A stretch of DNA of 64,000 nucleotides from Membranipora membranacea (lineage: Eukaryota; Bryozoa; Gymnolaemata; Cheilostomatida; Membraniporidae): contig OU612067.1 in assembly GCA_914767715.1 (NCBI GenBank), positions 24,776,162 to 24,840,161 on the forward strand, read 5' to 3'. Position 1 is the first letter of the stretch, and each line of letters starts with the position of its first letter. Below are positions 23,901 to 38,900 of the stretch, one piece after another. Below the pieces are notes generated by a model. That model was given only the letters and a program-made list of their open reading frames with translations. It was not told the origin of the DNA and made no database searches. The position numbers were made by a program, and so were the translations under genes.

Positions 23901-26900
23901 AAGCAAAAGAGCAACTGCAGAGACACCAACAGAAATACTCAAGCGCAGAGCCGATCGACAAATGAATCAGAGGAGATGGTTAACATATCCTCATTGAATC
24001 AAAGAAGCTTGAGATCGTTGGGCCTGGTGTAGATTCGTTGTTTGACAATATGATTGATCTTTGACAGCCCAATAGTTTTTTGATGTGCAAACGTGGTATC
24101 AAGGTGGTTGAGGAAAACATGAGAAAACGCATGCAGAAACCAAACCAGAATGTTGAGAGCATTAAGAAAGCATGAAAAGATACAATCGATAGAAAGCAGA
24201 GCTGGCAAGCATGCAGTTACTCAGCGTCTAGAGTTGTGTTTGAAAAGCATATGTACCAAAAACTCCTAAAGCATAAAATTATCCGGCATTTTCAAACATA
24301 CACGATCACTTCAAATTCTTGGCAAGACCATGCTCAAACTTTGGATGCACAAGTCATGATGATAGCAATAAATTTTAGCATAATTTTTTTATTTGTTCCC
24401 CATACTATTGGATACTTCATTATTACAGAGAGGGTGGGTAAGCGCTAAAATCTTTGACTCCGTATAAGACATTACAGGCGCCAAACAAAGCACCAAGTAG
24501 TCACTTATAATTCAAATAGTTCTTTCAGCAGAAATTTGCGGCCAAGGCTTGATTTACCTGAACCAGGTTCATATTTACCACACAATATTGACAATGTATA
24601 TTCTCTTCATGTGAGACTCAAGTTGATAAGGAGTGGTTTTAGAGCTGAGCAGTGACAGTTGATGAGAAATAGACAGAGATATAGCAGACAGAACATACCA
24701 GAAGCAGCAAGACTCTGCATGCTGCCACGTCTTGAGCCATAGCCGTGATACACGCTGCCACCACCGGCAGCACCTCCCATATGACTGCTACCACCAGCGA
24801 GCTGATGGTTATACACACTACCACCGCCTCCTCCTCCCATACCACCGCCATAGTAGCTACCGGCTGACGGGGACAGAGGAGGCTGATGAAGGTTATATCT
24901 ACTTCCACCCATTGTATGATGCTGCTGTTGTTGTTGATTAAAACCAGACATAGAAGCTGAGCGTTGATGAAGACCCCCACTAACACCGCCTCCAGACATT
25001 GAACGATGGTAGGTGTTCATACCTGAAGAATTGTCCATTCCTCCACCATGCATGCTTCCGTTTGTAAACTGTACATGTCTACAACAAAGGAAACAACATC
25101 AATAGCTACACATTTTCAGATTAAGAAAATATTAGTACAATAATGCTGGCACAACTAAATGTAGCAAACTATGCAACTATTACCAATAATTGGTCCAATG
25201 CACAAAGTTATTAGTGATAGCCTTAGTATCTGAGTGACAAACAACAACTGATTGTAAGTTATGGGAAAGGATTAGATTCAACCATCAGTAAGAACTTATC
25301 ATTTCAAACTGAATCGACCAAACATGAGTTGACTCTGATGACTTTGTTCCAATATACAAAGTGGTGGTAGTGGTAGCAAGAGTTCACAAGTGAAATCTAA
25401 TCCTTATGGAAGTATCAGCAGGTCTTGCAGTGCGCAGGGACAAGCACAATGTCACTCACCCATGAGAATGACCACCCATAGTGTGAGATTGCTGCTGGCC
25501 ACCCACAGTGGCATACCTATTCTCTCCAGTGTTGACATGCAGTGCCTGGTTATGTGGCAAGGTGTCATCACCTGCCTGATTGTTCATGCCACTGTGATAG
25601 CTTTGTGATTGCGTGTTGTAACCATAGCGATAGCCATTGTTGGCAGTACCACCATGTTGGCTATGACCACCCATGGTGCCACCACCATGCTGGCTACCCA
25701 AGACAACATCATCTTGAGCTATGTACTGATTAGGCTGATGTTGTCCTCTAAAGAAATTCAAGCAGTCAGCGTTAATGTCAAACTATAAATCTTAATGAAC
25801 TATGCTAAAGCACTATATAAAATTATGTTTGGTCATTCCAGGCAAAAAGCATTGGAGTTACGCTGCCTATGAAGCTGGCTACTTATTAACTTCACAAAAC
25901 AAATTTTGAAACCTTTTAAAGTCGCAATTTGTCTAAGTGAGAAAAAGGAGAAAACCTTGCTTGTGCCATGACGCGTACCCGATAAAAAGATGCCATAGGT
26001 CTTCTGCCATTTCTGTTGGACAGTTTGATGTTGCCTTGGCCTCTTAGGCTCCAGTGCATTCATAACCAATATTGTGTTCAACCACCAAACCATTTGGTTC
26101 TGGAAAGTTAGTGACACAGAAATGTTGGTTGAGGAACCAAGACAGTCAGAGTATAAAGTTACCCCTGTCCTCTACTTACGAGTTTAGACCCATTGTGCCT
26201 GGGCTTCCTGCACTCCCAGCCATCTGCTGGCCACCGCCTCCAGCGTGATAAGATTGCTGTACATGTCGAGTTTCGGTCACCATTCTCTGCTGAGGACCAA
26301 GGGTTCCAGAGTTCATTCCACCTGACATACCACCTCCATATTCTAAATTAATGATAACAAAGTTAGAAGGTGACAAAATGGGTATGTTTCTCCCAACTAG
26401 TTTATTCATTTATTATTTATGCAAGATCCCAAGAGTTATTAGTGAGTCAAGTCATTTCACAACGCAAAGGTAAGAGATGTAAGAGTTTAGTTAGTTCAGC
26501 AATGGCTATTTTCAAGCATGATTAGGTTCTTGATCAGCTAGCCTATGCTGCTCTCTTGTCATGAATTAAAGAACTCTTTTTTTTGGTCAGTTGCCAAGTC
26601 AAGGCTAACTACACTAGCAAAGTTGTTATGATTCATGAGTAGATTGATCATAAAACGCAAGTGGGAGCAAATTCTGCAGAAAACTTATGACAAAATCAAA
26701 AAGAGTGCAGGTAAACTCAATCACAATGTTGGTGAAGCAAGGCTACACTGGTAGTACTACATGCCAATAACTAGTCGGAGAAAAATAGAAACACAACAAT
26801 TCCAGACGATAAGATTGTAAGATGTGTGATCTGCCATCACTATTCTATCTTATGTCCACAAGAGGTCTGCCTGAAAGTTGATTTGGATCCCTGCTCATAA

Positions 26901-29900
26901 TTTGCCCAAGTTTTTAATCATTGCATGCTTCAAATCAGATATAATTGAAGTTATTTAAAACTTATAAATGAAATCTTTCTTTCTTTCAAAAGTGGTTTGC
27001 TTTAGAGTTCTCTCCCTGGTCAATGGTCAATGATGTAAAGCCGATATCAATGCCACCTTGAGGGATTAGATTTTGGAACAACTTGAATTTGACTGGAACT
27101 ACTTCAACCCTAATATAAATCAAAGCAAACCAGACCCAGCCGGGTCATAATGTGAGGTTTAGTATTCAAACAGATGCAACAATTAGAAAGAGAACTTATC
27201 TTTAGGTGCAACTATAAGATCAGAGACAAACCGTCAAACTTATCCACAAAACAATATCTAACAAATGTACGTTCATGAACAAGAAAAAAGGAGTGGAACA
27301 ACAGGCTCACAATATTGCTGGTCGCTCAGCCAAATTTATGTGTCCGTTTCATTTCCAATGCAGGAGATATCAAACTGTAGGTGATGGTTGTCAGTGCCAT
27401 TCCATATGTGGATAAGCTGGGATCAGAGCTAGCTACTCTGACTATGCTGCGGAGACACAACATTAATACAGGATAAACTGGCTAACATGCAGACGAACAA
27501 CCGGAAACAATACCTCGACCAAACACTGGCTTATGCTGAGCGGATGCAGCAGAGGCATTAGAATGATGGCGATTCCACATATCCTCAAAATCACCCGAAA
27601 TTCGAAGAACAGGCGCGGTAGGAGGACGCTGTGGGTTTCTGAATTGCACTCCACTTGGCAATGCGTTGGCACTAGCATAGCGCCTCAAAGGCTCCTTCCT
27701 AAATCCGTGGCCGCCTGAGTTTGCTTGTGTGTAGGAGCCAGCTGGGTGATGGCCATGGTATGGAGAGGGCGACATGTTACCCCCGCGTATGTCATGTAGA
27801 TTATCATGTGATCTACCGAGCACATTATAACCCTGAGACGAGGCTTGCCTCAGCTGTCTCATGCTCAGGGAGGCTACAGATTAATAAAGAGAGAATATAC
27901 AAACATTAAAAGCAAGCAGACATGACAAGTAACGTTCTCAAAACTGAAAAAGACAGAGTTTTAAAAAAAGTTGGTACTGGAAACAGGCATTTGATAAGAA
28001 ACTCTGAAGTCATTTCTATCTACCTGGCTATGACAATACAGTGATTTGAGGGATGATATCATGACAGCGACAGTAACACAGCAAACTACCAGATCATGGG
28101 CTGGAGAAAGAACAAGTACCACCATACGACCAGGGTTGCTCTTATACATTTAGTAGTAGCTAGCCAGGATGCAGGGAGAGTTTAAATGTTTAAACGATGG
28201 TCCTGGTTGCTGTTAATAGAATTCCACTGGTTGACAATGAAATTTTAGTAAGAGAGATCTGGACCAAGTCAACTAGAAGGGAGATGAGTCGCGGATCAGC
28301 AACTGACATGAAAACTCAAATGATGTAAACTACCTGAAGTTAGAGCGGTCATGTTATGATCAAAACATGGAGCACAGAACTCTGAGCAGTCAAACACAGT
28401 GGAGGACCTAAGTGATATCCTCAACAAGGCATAGTCAGACAAAGGGAAGTTCAGAGCAGGAAACTACCCAGGCTCCAAACTATAAGCCTCTGGCACAGAA
28501 TCATACCAATTAAGTTCTGCAGTATTGAGCAAAGGCTCTTTTTAAAAAGCATTAATTAAAATCCACGTAAAAAAACCAAGAGCAGTTGAAGGGAAGAAGG
28601 GAGTGTTAAACAGATACAGTTATAAGGTAAACACTCAGTGAACTCTGCAGGACTACACTAGTATAAATCAGCAGTCAGTAGTGAGGTAGCAGCTGCTTAG
28701 GAAAGCTGGTGAACGCTGACGGTGTTTATTGAGCAGGCAGGCAAAGAGGCGAATCAGACCAAACCAATACTGCGACTGGTGTTACCTTGCTGTGCCCTCC
28801 AGCCTCCTCCAGCAGACTGCATCGAGTCACCAGGAGAAATAGGAGACATCACCTGATAAGGTGTAGTAGGTGTAGGCGGGAAAACCGGCGGGTAGGACGA
28901 AACAGACATCGCTAAATAATTGATAAAACTTAATGAGCATGGTAAGATAAGCTTGCATGGCTTGATGCCAATCAACTAGCGGACAGGTTAAGGTCTGCTT
29001 TACTTTGCACAAGCACAAGCATAGGAGTCAACATTAGCTTGATGTTGGAATAAATTTTCACAAGTTTTGACTGAATCTAATTGTAACATGATAGAGAGCG
29101 GGAGAGCAGCGCTTAGAGTATGAGCGATAGATAGCTAGGTTTCGTAATAAGCCGAATCCAACAAAAACATGATGTTAGATCTCTGATGTGAATGTGAAAC
29201 TGATGGTAGATTAGATCAAGTGTAATCTAGTCTGCCAGTATTTGGAGTTGCTCCCCCTCTTAAGCCGCAGTAGCTCAACTGTAGAACGGGAGTGACCCGA
29301 AATGTAGGCCAATTAGATCTAGTGCTAGATGAGGATTGATAGATACCAAGGGACGCTCAAGGATAGAAAACCATGATATTATGTGAATAGCAATTTCAAG
29401 TCAATGTGTTACACACAGTAAACCAGCACGTTATCGGTGATGAATTACCCCGAGAATCTCCTCCATGCTCAGAAAATTTTGATGCTGGAAATCAGAACAC
29501 AAAAATTCAGGAAAAATTAGCAAGACATTTCCTACAGCAGGGTGTGGTGGCTGTCAATTAATGCTGCGATACAAGAAAGAAAAATAATGGTCAAGCTACA
29601 CTGTGACAGTGCCAAAGAGTGCATTTAATACCAACCAAGTGGATTTTTACAAAAGCAGATAGAAGTAATTGTCATGAATAATTGATGGTTATAAATTTTT
29701 CAACGAGGCTGGTGATTATCCAAAGTTCAGATCAGTTTTCCTGAGGTGAACAGCTATAAATAGAAATCTGACTAGGCAAGCCAACTTATATTCAACAGAG
29801 GTCAAGGTGAATGAGATGACCTTTACCTTCTGTAACTGATTGTGTATCATTATCAGAGCTACCGTCAAACCTGACATGATGGCTTCCACTATTGCCTGGT

Positions 29901-32900
29901 TAGAGCCAAATATAGCAGAATTATAATCAAGGCCTTGATAGGGAGCTTTGAGTTGAATGATGTTAGATTGGAAGGACATGGTTTGCAAGGCTTCGGTGGA
30001 CATTCATAATGTGTCACATGGCAACTAGTCCTGCTGTAAATGATCTACACATCATGCAGTGAATACAATGTTCTGCTGACTATATCAAAACAACAAAGGT
30101 GAACATAAATCCAGGATTAACCTAAAGGAAGTCACTCAGCTATATCAGAGGTAGCCTTAGAGACACAATAACACTTACGAGATTGAGGTTGGCTCCTCAT
30201 TGTACCTGTACCGCCCATACTACCATGCATACCACGCCCCTCTGAGGCACTTCTCATTGTGTTTGTGTTGACCATTGTTTGCCCTGCAATAAAAAAATTC
30301 ATATTTTATCATCAATCACATGCACTACAGATTGAAACCAACAACATGGGGATTGTGGCTTTGTTAGTCTACTCCGGTTGTCATTTCGGCAAATATCCAT
30401 GCCAATAACTAACTAACACAAGTATTTCCCTGGTAATGGAACATGCCAGTAAACTATCAAGCTATTCGCAAAAGTTATAAACTAGGCTCAGCTTAGAGGT
30501 TAATTTAAAGTGCTGAGTCACACACTAAGGCATAAGTCAGGGTTGTCCCACTCTTATTTGAAAGCAGACAACTCAAGAATGCCTTGTGCATTACAGAGTC
30601 GTTACTGCAAGGGTGTATATAATTGGTCAGAACAGAGACTGTCAACTAAATATGCTTGCACAGCAAATGAGCAGATCTATAAGCTTATTTTGGCTGAAGT
30701 ACAAATTCTCTTCAACACTAGATGAGCTAGCTAAGGTGGTGTAAGAGAAATAAAAAGCGTCAAAGCGGCAGACTCACCGGACCCACTTTCTAGTGTATTA
30801 ACACCAACGGGTTTAAAGCTGAGGGTCTCCTCCTCCTCATAACTAACATTGCTGTGAGCGGCCGGAGGAGCTGGACCGGGTATTACTCGAGGCAGGGTAG
30901 CTCCTACATACACAGCCACATAAACATCATACAGGGATAAGCTGAAGGTTAAATTATCATCCACTAATACTGCCAGGGTAACAAACTGATACTAAGCTAC
31001 TAATAATCCGTAGTCATCTAGGGAAAACATCACACCAGTCCATGATACTGTTTATCAGAATACTTTGTGAGGCCATTTGGAAATGTGGTTATGCTCAATG
31101 CTTCAAAGGCACAAAAGCACTTGACTGATGATTTTCAAGTCTTGCAAGGTTTGCCGTGCCGTGATACCAGCGTCCCTAACCAATGCCCGATGCTTTGTTG
31201 AAGCAAAATGCCAGGAACCTTAAGCTATCATGAGTGCCATGGAATTATCCTAGAGGTAGTTACCACAGCGAAGGCGATATCTGAATCCTGATGAAAGCAT
31301 TGGCATGAGAATCAAAATCTAACGGCTTCAAATAAAAATGGACCTCATCTTATTGAATTTCAGGTTAATTTGGACAGTAGAAACAGCGCTCAAGTATAGT
31401 GAACTAAAATTTGAAGCCTCGCATATAATATATTTGGAATCTACATCAACTGGTGATATAAAAATCAAAGATTGAGAAGTGGGAGGGTGGGAAAAGGGGC
31501 ATTATAGTAAGGAGGGGGGTAACTGGCTGCATTGCTTCCTGTACAAACAAACTCAAGGCATATCTATATCTACAATGCTTACCTGTGCCACTCTCCAGGC
31601 TGGCGATGCCTACAGGTTTGAATGATAGGATCTCTTCTTCCTCTAGTTCCTGTTTAGGAGGACGAGGAGGCTTACTTTCAACCTTCTTCTACAAAACAAA
31701 GAATAACCAAACATCAGCACGGTTACCATGCTAAAGGATGAGCAAAAAACAGTTGAGGTACTTTTACTGAAAGCATGGTTAGGAAGGATCACAATCCCTG
31801 AGAGGATTGTTTCCATGGTACGCCCACATGGAGGTCACCAAATTCCACGGTGCAAATTTACATCTAATCATAACATGCCTTTGCACTATTAAGTGTACTA
31901 TTATCCAAGCTTGCTGACATAACAGACGATGATATGTTATTCTGCAGGGAGGGATTGTTATTCTGCGAGTTGTTATTATTCTGCTCTACTTTCTGTTCTT
32001 TCTGAGTTGTCTGCCTCATTAGTAGCGAATTCATCTCACTCATAATATCCTCAAGCTGCTGGTACTCCTGTCTCAGAGCCTCCATTACTACCTCCAATTG
32101 AAGAAGAGCTGCTGTCTAGTGTAACAGTTATGCGGTCCACATGTCAGAATTGTAAGATATCCAGCTGAACCAAATGCTTAATTTAAAGCTCCGAGCTACA
32201 GTGAAGTTGAGAATAAGTGAAAGTCCAGCGGTACTGATAGTCGAATAGAGTAAAACTAATCCATTGTGTAACATGAAACATATTAGTTGTTTCTCGGTTG
32301 TATTATCCTTTATCTTTTGTGCCTTATCAGTGTTTTCCTCTTTTGTAGCAATGTATTTTGCTACAATTGTTCAGTTTAATATCTTTCACCAGTGCAGGTT
32401 TTTGTGACCTTCCCAAACTCTGGTTGTAAGTTGTTTAGCTGCGTATTTAATCTGACACCACTAACGCTTTAGCGGAGCTATTTTCCCACACTCAGACGAT
32501 GACGACAAAGTAACTGCGATACCTTTTGACGACGACGACGATGAACCCACTGGAGCATATTTCCCCTTTCCTCCTCTGCTCCAATGGCTTTCTATTTGAT
32601 TTGTATTATTGATTAAATTCAATTATTTTTGCCATGTAGCCTCAGTACCTAGTTTTCTACAGCGGAGGGAATCTTAGCTGCCACATTTCCTGGTAACATT
32701 GTATCGCAGGCTAATTTCTCCAGTCTCTATTCATTGTGTATGCTATCGGTGAAACAATTATGCAATGGTGATCGGTCGGAAAACCTTCAGGGAATCATTG
32801 TTTACACTTAATTACACACAAAAATAACAATGTAGCCTGAGATACTGGTCAGATATCAATGAGGGGGCTACACAAGCAGCCCTGACAATCCGGCACCAGC

Positions 32901-35900
32901 CTAGACTGTACACTAAATCTGGAATAGTCAGCATTTGAGATTGATCTAAGCTGTCTTTATATCATTGATTTGACCTTCGGGATATAATTAACACAGAACA
33001 GATAGGAAGCTAGTTGCAGAATATTTTACTCCTGCTGTCAAACTTCAGGGCTTGCTTTTTGAGTGAGCTATGAACTTTGAAAAAGATCATATAAACTGGC
33101 ATTTGATTTTAATCGCATAAGCAAATGGATTCCTGTACCATATATATAGTTCATGTGTGGATTATTCGGAATCGTCAACTTTTTGAACGCAATTTATTTA
33201 CATTGATAACTGTCCTGTTAAAAACACCGAAATCTACGGAAATGTAGAAACACCATTTCCTACAACAATCAGTCAATGATGTCCCATGTAGGTCTCATCA
33301 ACCCAAACTAGAAAACTGTGAAGATAGCTATCGACAATTAGGCATTGCTCCCACAATAAACTAATGTTGAAATGTGTTGCATAGACCTCATATAGGACCT
33401 ACATATGTCCAGTGACTATGTACAATGATAATTACCTCTTCGTGCTGTAGCAGACCCAGTTTTACATTTCTCAGCTCAGACTCTAAGCGTAATATTTGAT
33501 TTCTTTGCTCTGTTGAAAACAAACAATAAAAATAAAGTTAATTATCTCAGCAAAAAATAATCATCCGTAGATGTAATAATACTGCCGGCTTCCTGTAATT
33601 AATTACGCCAGTCTCGTCAGCAATTATATATCTCAGAGTCAGCGTGTGGATAACTAGCAGGGTAATGGTAGCATTCTAACTGCAGTTGCGTGAATTTCAG
33701 ATGTTCTGTAAATACACAACCATTCCCAATATGCTACATGCATCATGCCGCCTAATTCCAGTAGGTGCACCCCTGTGAATCATTACATGCGTTGTTCTAG
33801 ACACTTATGAAACAGCTATGTAATTGTATCATGCTGCTATAGGCCTAGCGCCATTAATCAGAGACTTCTATGTTTTCGGCTGTCAGAGAAAAACTTTGAA
33901 ATTAAAACTTGGTAGCCCTGACTGGCATCATGCAGTGTATTCTAGCAGAGTATTGGCAATTGTCTTTAGAATTAAAGTAAATCCATAAGTCTTAATTACC
34001 AAAACCAGGTATCTAGTCTACTTCAGAGCCAATCGGGTTCCCAGAGAAGTATAAATCTGCCGCAGAAATGAAATACTAGACTAGGAGTCGGACAAGACAA
34101 CCCAGACCCGTCAGACAACATTATGGGGAAATCGCACTCAATTTTACTCAGAAAAAGTCATCATTTGGTTTTTGCTGAATCACAGAAGTCAACAATAATT
34201 GTACAATATGGAGTTAGAGCTACAGAAATATAGTGAGAAATAAGCGATAGTATTAGGATGAGCAGCGTAGCAGAGATGCATTGTGGGTAGATGGGAGTTG
34301 TCAGTCAACTTTGCACTATTCAATTCACCAATTTCAGTTTGAGAGGATTTTGAAACCACCCGTAAGGGATCATGAAAACCTCTCAGCCTATAACAGGTTG
34401 AATTTTCTTAGTAAATTGGAGAGAATGGAAGAATCTAGCCCCAGTTCTGACAACTCCCATAGCCCGTGAATTGAGCACAGACATACGGTGACGACAGTAG
34501 ACAACCCTACCTTCCAGAGTCTGCATCATTAGAGTTGAATCTACACTATTTTCACTGTTGTGTGCTGCTGTATAGAAAACCAAGCATAGCCCAGAAACTC
34601 ACTTAGACAATAATGTAAGTTATGTGAGAACCTCTGCTACAAGGAGTGGATGCTGGGTCTTATATACATTCATCCACCCCTCGTAATTCAGGTTCACAAA
34701 CTGACAAAGCTATCGTAACTTTTGTTAACACATGAATTGTCTCAAGGATGAGATGACTCCTATTCTGGACACTGCAACCAAGTAGCTATCAAAAGCATCA
34801 TCACAAACATAGACAGCAATAAAAGCTTTCAATTAAATTAATTCAATAATTTAATTAAATTAACATGATTCAATAGTCAAACTTTTATGCATTATCTGTG
34901 GCACTGTTAGCTTAAATGATGTCAAACAACAATCTAGAGTGCATCACAAAACAGTGAAACTCCACTGCTGACGTATAATGTTTTGTAGCGGCAGCAGCCC
35001 AGGTCCGCAAGTAAAATATAGGCCTCTAAATCAATAATCTCTAAGGTCAAAAGGAGTTCCCTGCTTGACAGAATAAGGTATGGCTATAGAACATTGGAAT
35101 GTCACGAGGGATTCCAGTATCGATTTCATCGTAACGCATCTCTAAGCAATGCATTACACGCCATGATGTCATATAATGAATCTGAAAATTCAACTGGGCT
35201 GTTAGAAAAGTGCAAGATCATTCTTTTTAGCTTTGCAACAACACCAAATGGAGAGTTTAAAATAGCACACAGCAATCCAAAAACACAGCAAGCTGTCAAG
35301 CGAGAACAGTTCAGTCTAGTTTTGTGATAACATGCTAGATGTTTGAAAATCTGGCACGATGGATTTCTTTCTAATCGTATTCCAATTTTCGACTGGGATG
35401 TTTAGTTGTAAAGCAAAGATTTTCAGAAATGATAGAAAAATACCTGCTTGAATTTTTGTGTAATCACACATCCATTGAGAATACTGGCAAAGTATTAGCT
35501 GCCATGAGGGTGGCATATTCAGGTCATGGTGGAAATGAGTTACAGATAGTCATCTTACCCTTATAATACACAAAAATTATTACTCATCCTAACCAGACTA
35601 TCCAAGTCTTATCATGATTACAGCCTATGATATCACTAATGATGGACCAGATTCAGAGTATGCTTGTAGCCCGAGTGCATAAACTTAATTACTTGGGAGT
35701 CCGCTGTGGCAAACTAAACACACAACTTGGTTACTCAGGCTACTTTGCATATTTAGCTGACAAGTCTGATATCACCTATTCTACCTGCCCCAAATCTACA
35801 TTCTGTAAGGCTCTGTATCCATTTAAATTACCGGAATAGCCTCCAAACACCAAGCCTAACAAACCATCAGTTTGTAAACAAAGCTCAGCTATTAAAACCC

Positions 35901-38900
35901 TCTTCATTAGATAGTTATTTAGCCAGCGGAGAAAATTGCTGCTAAGCTTCAAACCCTCAGAAATATTGTTTGGAGTATGGTTAAATGTTTTTTTTTGTTA
36001 ATCCTAAGCCCAAAATATTTGTATTAAGATTACCACAGCCTGATAAGTTTCCAGTGATCATCGCACCTTATACACAATCCACATTGTTTTTTTGTGTGGT
36101 TGTCACTAACTTGGTTTTGTTTTTTGTTGGTCATAGCATAGCAAAGAAACGACCACACCTATTTCCATTACCAGCAGAGCCAAGAACTCAGGAACCATCC
36201 TATCACAGTTACACTCGAGGACGTACGTACCTAGATCAGACTCAGTATCCTTAAAGTTATAGTGAGTGTGGTGTGTATGTGAGACGTTGGTCACTGATTT
36301 CTTAGACAGGTTCGTCTCGTTGCTCTGCTGCTGAAGTCTTATCTCCTCTTGTCTTCTTCTCTCCTCTTCTGGTTTTATCAGTACTATGAATAATCAATCA
36401 AGTCAATTAATCGATCATGTCAATTAATCTATCATATTAATCAACATTATCGACCAATTATATCAATCATCCAAATCAATTGATTACATTTACATTTGAT
36501 TGAATACTCTCAGCATAAGTCATAAGGCATTTAGAAATCAAACATGCTGATCATATTTTTATCACCCACATGACTAGAACAGTTCACTGCACAATCAATT
36601 AGCAAAGAAAGTTGTTGCTGTTGTTGTTGAGCTCTGCCAACGCTGTTGGGGGGGGGGGGGGGGTGGTGTTAGAGGAAACCAACATATTGTCAAATATTAT
36701 TGATATTGTCTACCACATGGCCCTCCAAGTCCCCATTCCACCGCAACCCGGCACATTTTTTAGTTGTCAATCTCAATGCAGTTTCATTGTTCAGACCATT
36801 TATTGAAATTCTTTGATGCAGCCAGCAACCCAGCAGGAATTTAACACTTGTGAGAGTCACTGAACAGTATGCCTGCAGGAGGTCAGCAGACTTCGCTGAC
36901 TCCACCTGACAGGTCAGTAAGGTTAGCAGAACAAGTAAAGTGTGAATATGAATATGTGATCATTTCATAATTAGCATTATAATGTTGATCGGTGTTATGT
37001 TTTATATAATATTTTCAGATTATTGATGAAAAATGTGGAGGAATTTTGCTGTCATTGTTTTGGTTGGTCAAATGGTTTTAATGACATTTTTTACTGAAAA
37101 CCTCTCAGGCAACTATGATATTCAGATGGTTTAGTTTTAGCAGGGTCCGCGTGTAACTAATGTCTCGGCTGTATTGAGTTTAGATAGTTGCCCTTTCAGT
37201 ACAATGACATCACTCTCTCAGCTCACCCCACAGTATAACTCACCGGTGTAGGCGACAGGCTGATGCTGTACGATGATATCTTTCTGCGATCTGTACGTCT
37301 GCCCGTCGCTGTGCTCACTTCCTGTATCGCTGCTTGAGAAGGCTCGTCTATCGTGTACAGTCTTCATCTCTCTCACTACATCTGTGTGGTTAGTCTGTCT
37401 CTATACATCAGAGAATAAGTTACAGTTATGTTAGAGGCAGCAGAGATAGAGGCAGCATTTTTTGACATGCATCAACACTAATAATGTCCAATAGAGCATC
37501 TGCTTGCACAAAATGACCTGTATCACAGAGTAAGGATGTTATAGCCTAACTCTGTGACTGTATACTAAAATATTATGTCAGTTAAATTTTTATTGCAGTT
37601 TTCAGTCCGTGTATTATTGTATTGGCAATAAAATACAATTATATAGTAAAGAAGCAGGAGAATAAAATGAATATTGCTTGTTTTACAGCAATTGAGGCAC
37701 AATTTGTTTCATGGTATAGCAGGCATGTGGTTATAATACCTGAGCAGTATCTACATCATCTCTATGTCGCTGTCTCTGGTTGAGTTTCATCTGTTGCTGT
37801 TGTAGCCATGACAGCCCGCTGCTGTCTATATTATCAGAGCTGACAGAACCATTCTGTGATCCCGCGCTGCCCGAGTGGTGCATCCTCCTGTTAGAGGTCG
37901 AGGTCTGAAAATAGAACAGGATTTCATTGCACCAGATTAGATAGACAACAAAATGTAGGTCTTTCATCTACCGACTAAACGCTGCAATATTCTCCTCTTG
38001 TATGGAAAATATAGGGAAATTTCAGTGCATCAGTTCAAGGAGTTGAAGACGTTAAAGAGTTAAAGAAGAGTCTTTAACTCCTTGATCAGATCAGGCTACA
38101 AAAAGTGATTTTCAAGGTTGTTTATCCATTGAATAGCCTCCGCCATGTTGTTCCCTTGTTTAACAGGAAGGTTATACACTTTCAGAGGTACGTCGTTTTA
38201 CTGTGAGAAATTTTTCTCATTTCACAAAGGCAGCGCATGTGATTGTGCTCACAGTTACAAAAGTTTACATAGGGTTAATTAATACTGAGGCATTGCCCTG
38301 CTGCTGTGAAGGTTCATAGCAGAGGGATCAAGCAGCCAACTCTCATATATTATGCATCAAGAGCTAAGATATACCCATTAGCATGCACTCATCAGGGCTA
38401 AAATAAATATCAGAGCTGTCTCTCTTCTCAATAGCTCTCAGATGAGTGATAAAACTCACATAATCGTTAAAAAGTCACCTTCACATGAGGGAACTTTGCT
38501 ACAGTGAGCAGCCTTAGGCAGCGCTTTTTAGCAGCCATTCATCAATAAAAAGATAGCACCATAAGAGTGCTCAGTGTGAGGATCAACATCATCAACAAAC
38601 ACTGAATAAGGCACTCTACTCTATTAATCGATAATGTTATATCATCTCAGACAATGCTGCTTTTGTGAACATGATGATAAAAAACCTGCTGCCTAAAGAA
38701 AATTACGTTATGATGCTATGATGCGTAATCTCGGAAGTGGGATTATTAAAAAATGACAGCTAGGCCTACCTAACCCAGAGCAGCCCAGATGTAGAGCATG
38801 ATTCCATTCTTGTAGAATGTTATTCATAATCACTTGGGAATTAGAGGCTGTCATGTTATTATAGGCAGAGGCAGGTGAATTTTTTCATCCATTGTTGGAC

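Noticed and set aside
24639-24986. Overlapping open frames on both strands around tensin exon 26 (also near 24732-24941 plus)
   Set aside because: They are shadows of the Gly/Ser-rich coding exon, whose low-complexity codons keep other frames open; the tensin frame joins its neighbours in phase.
36648-36663. Run of 16 G (and similar runs at 7014-7027, 52598-52607 and near 60204)
   Set aside because: Simple homopolymers; their exact lengths are often sequencing-dependent and they explain nothing further here.
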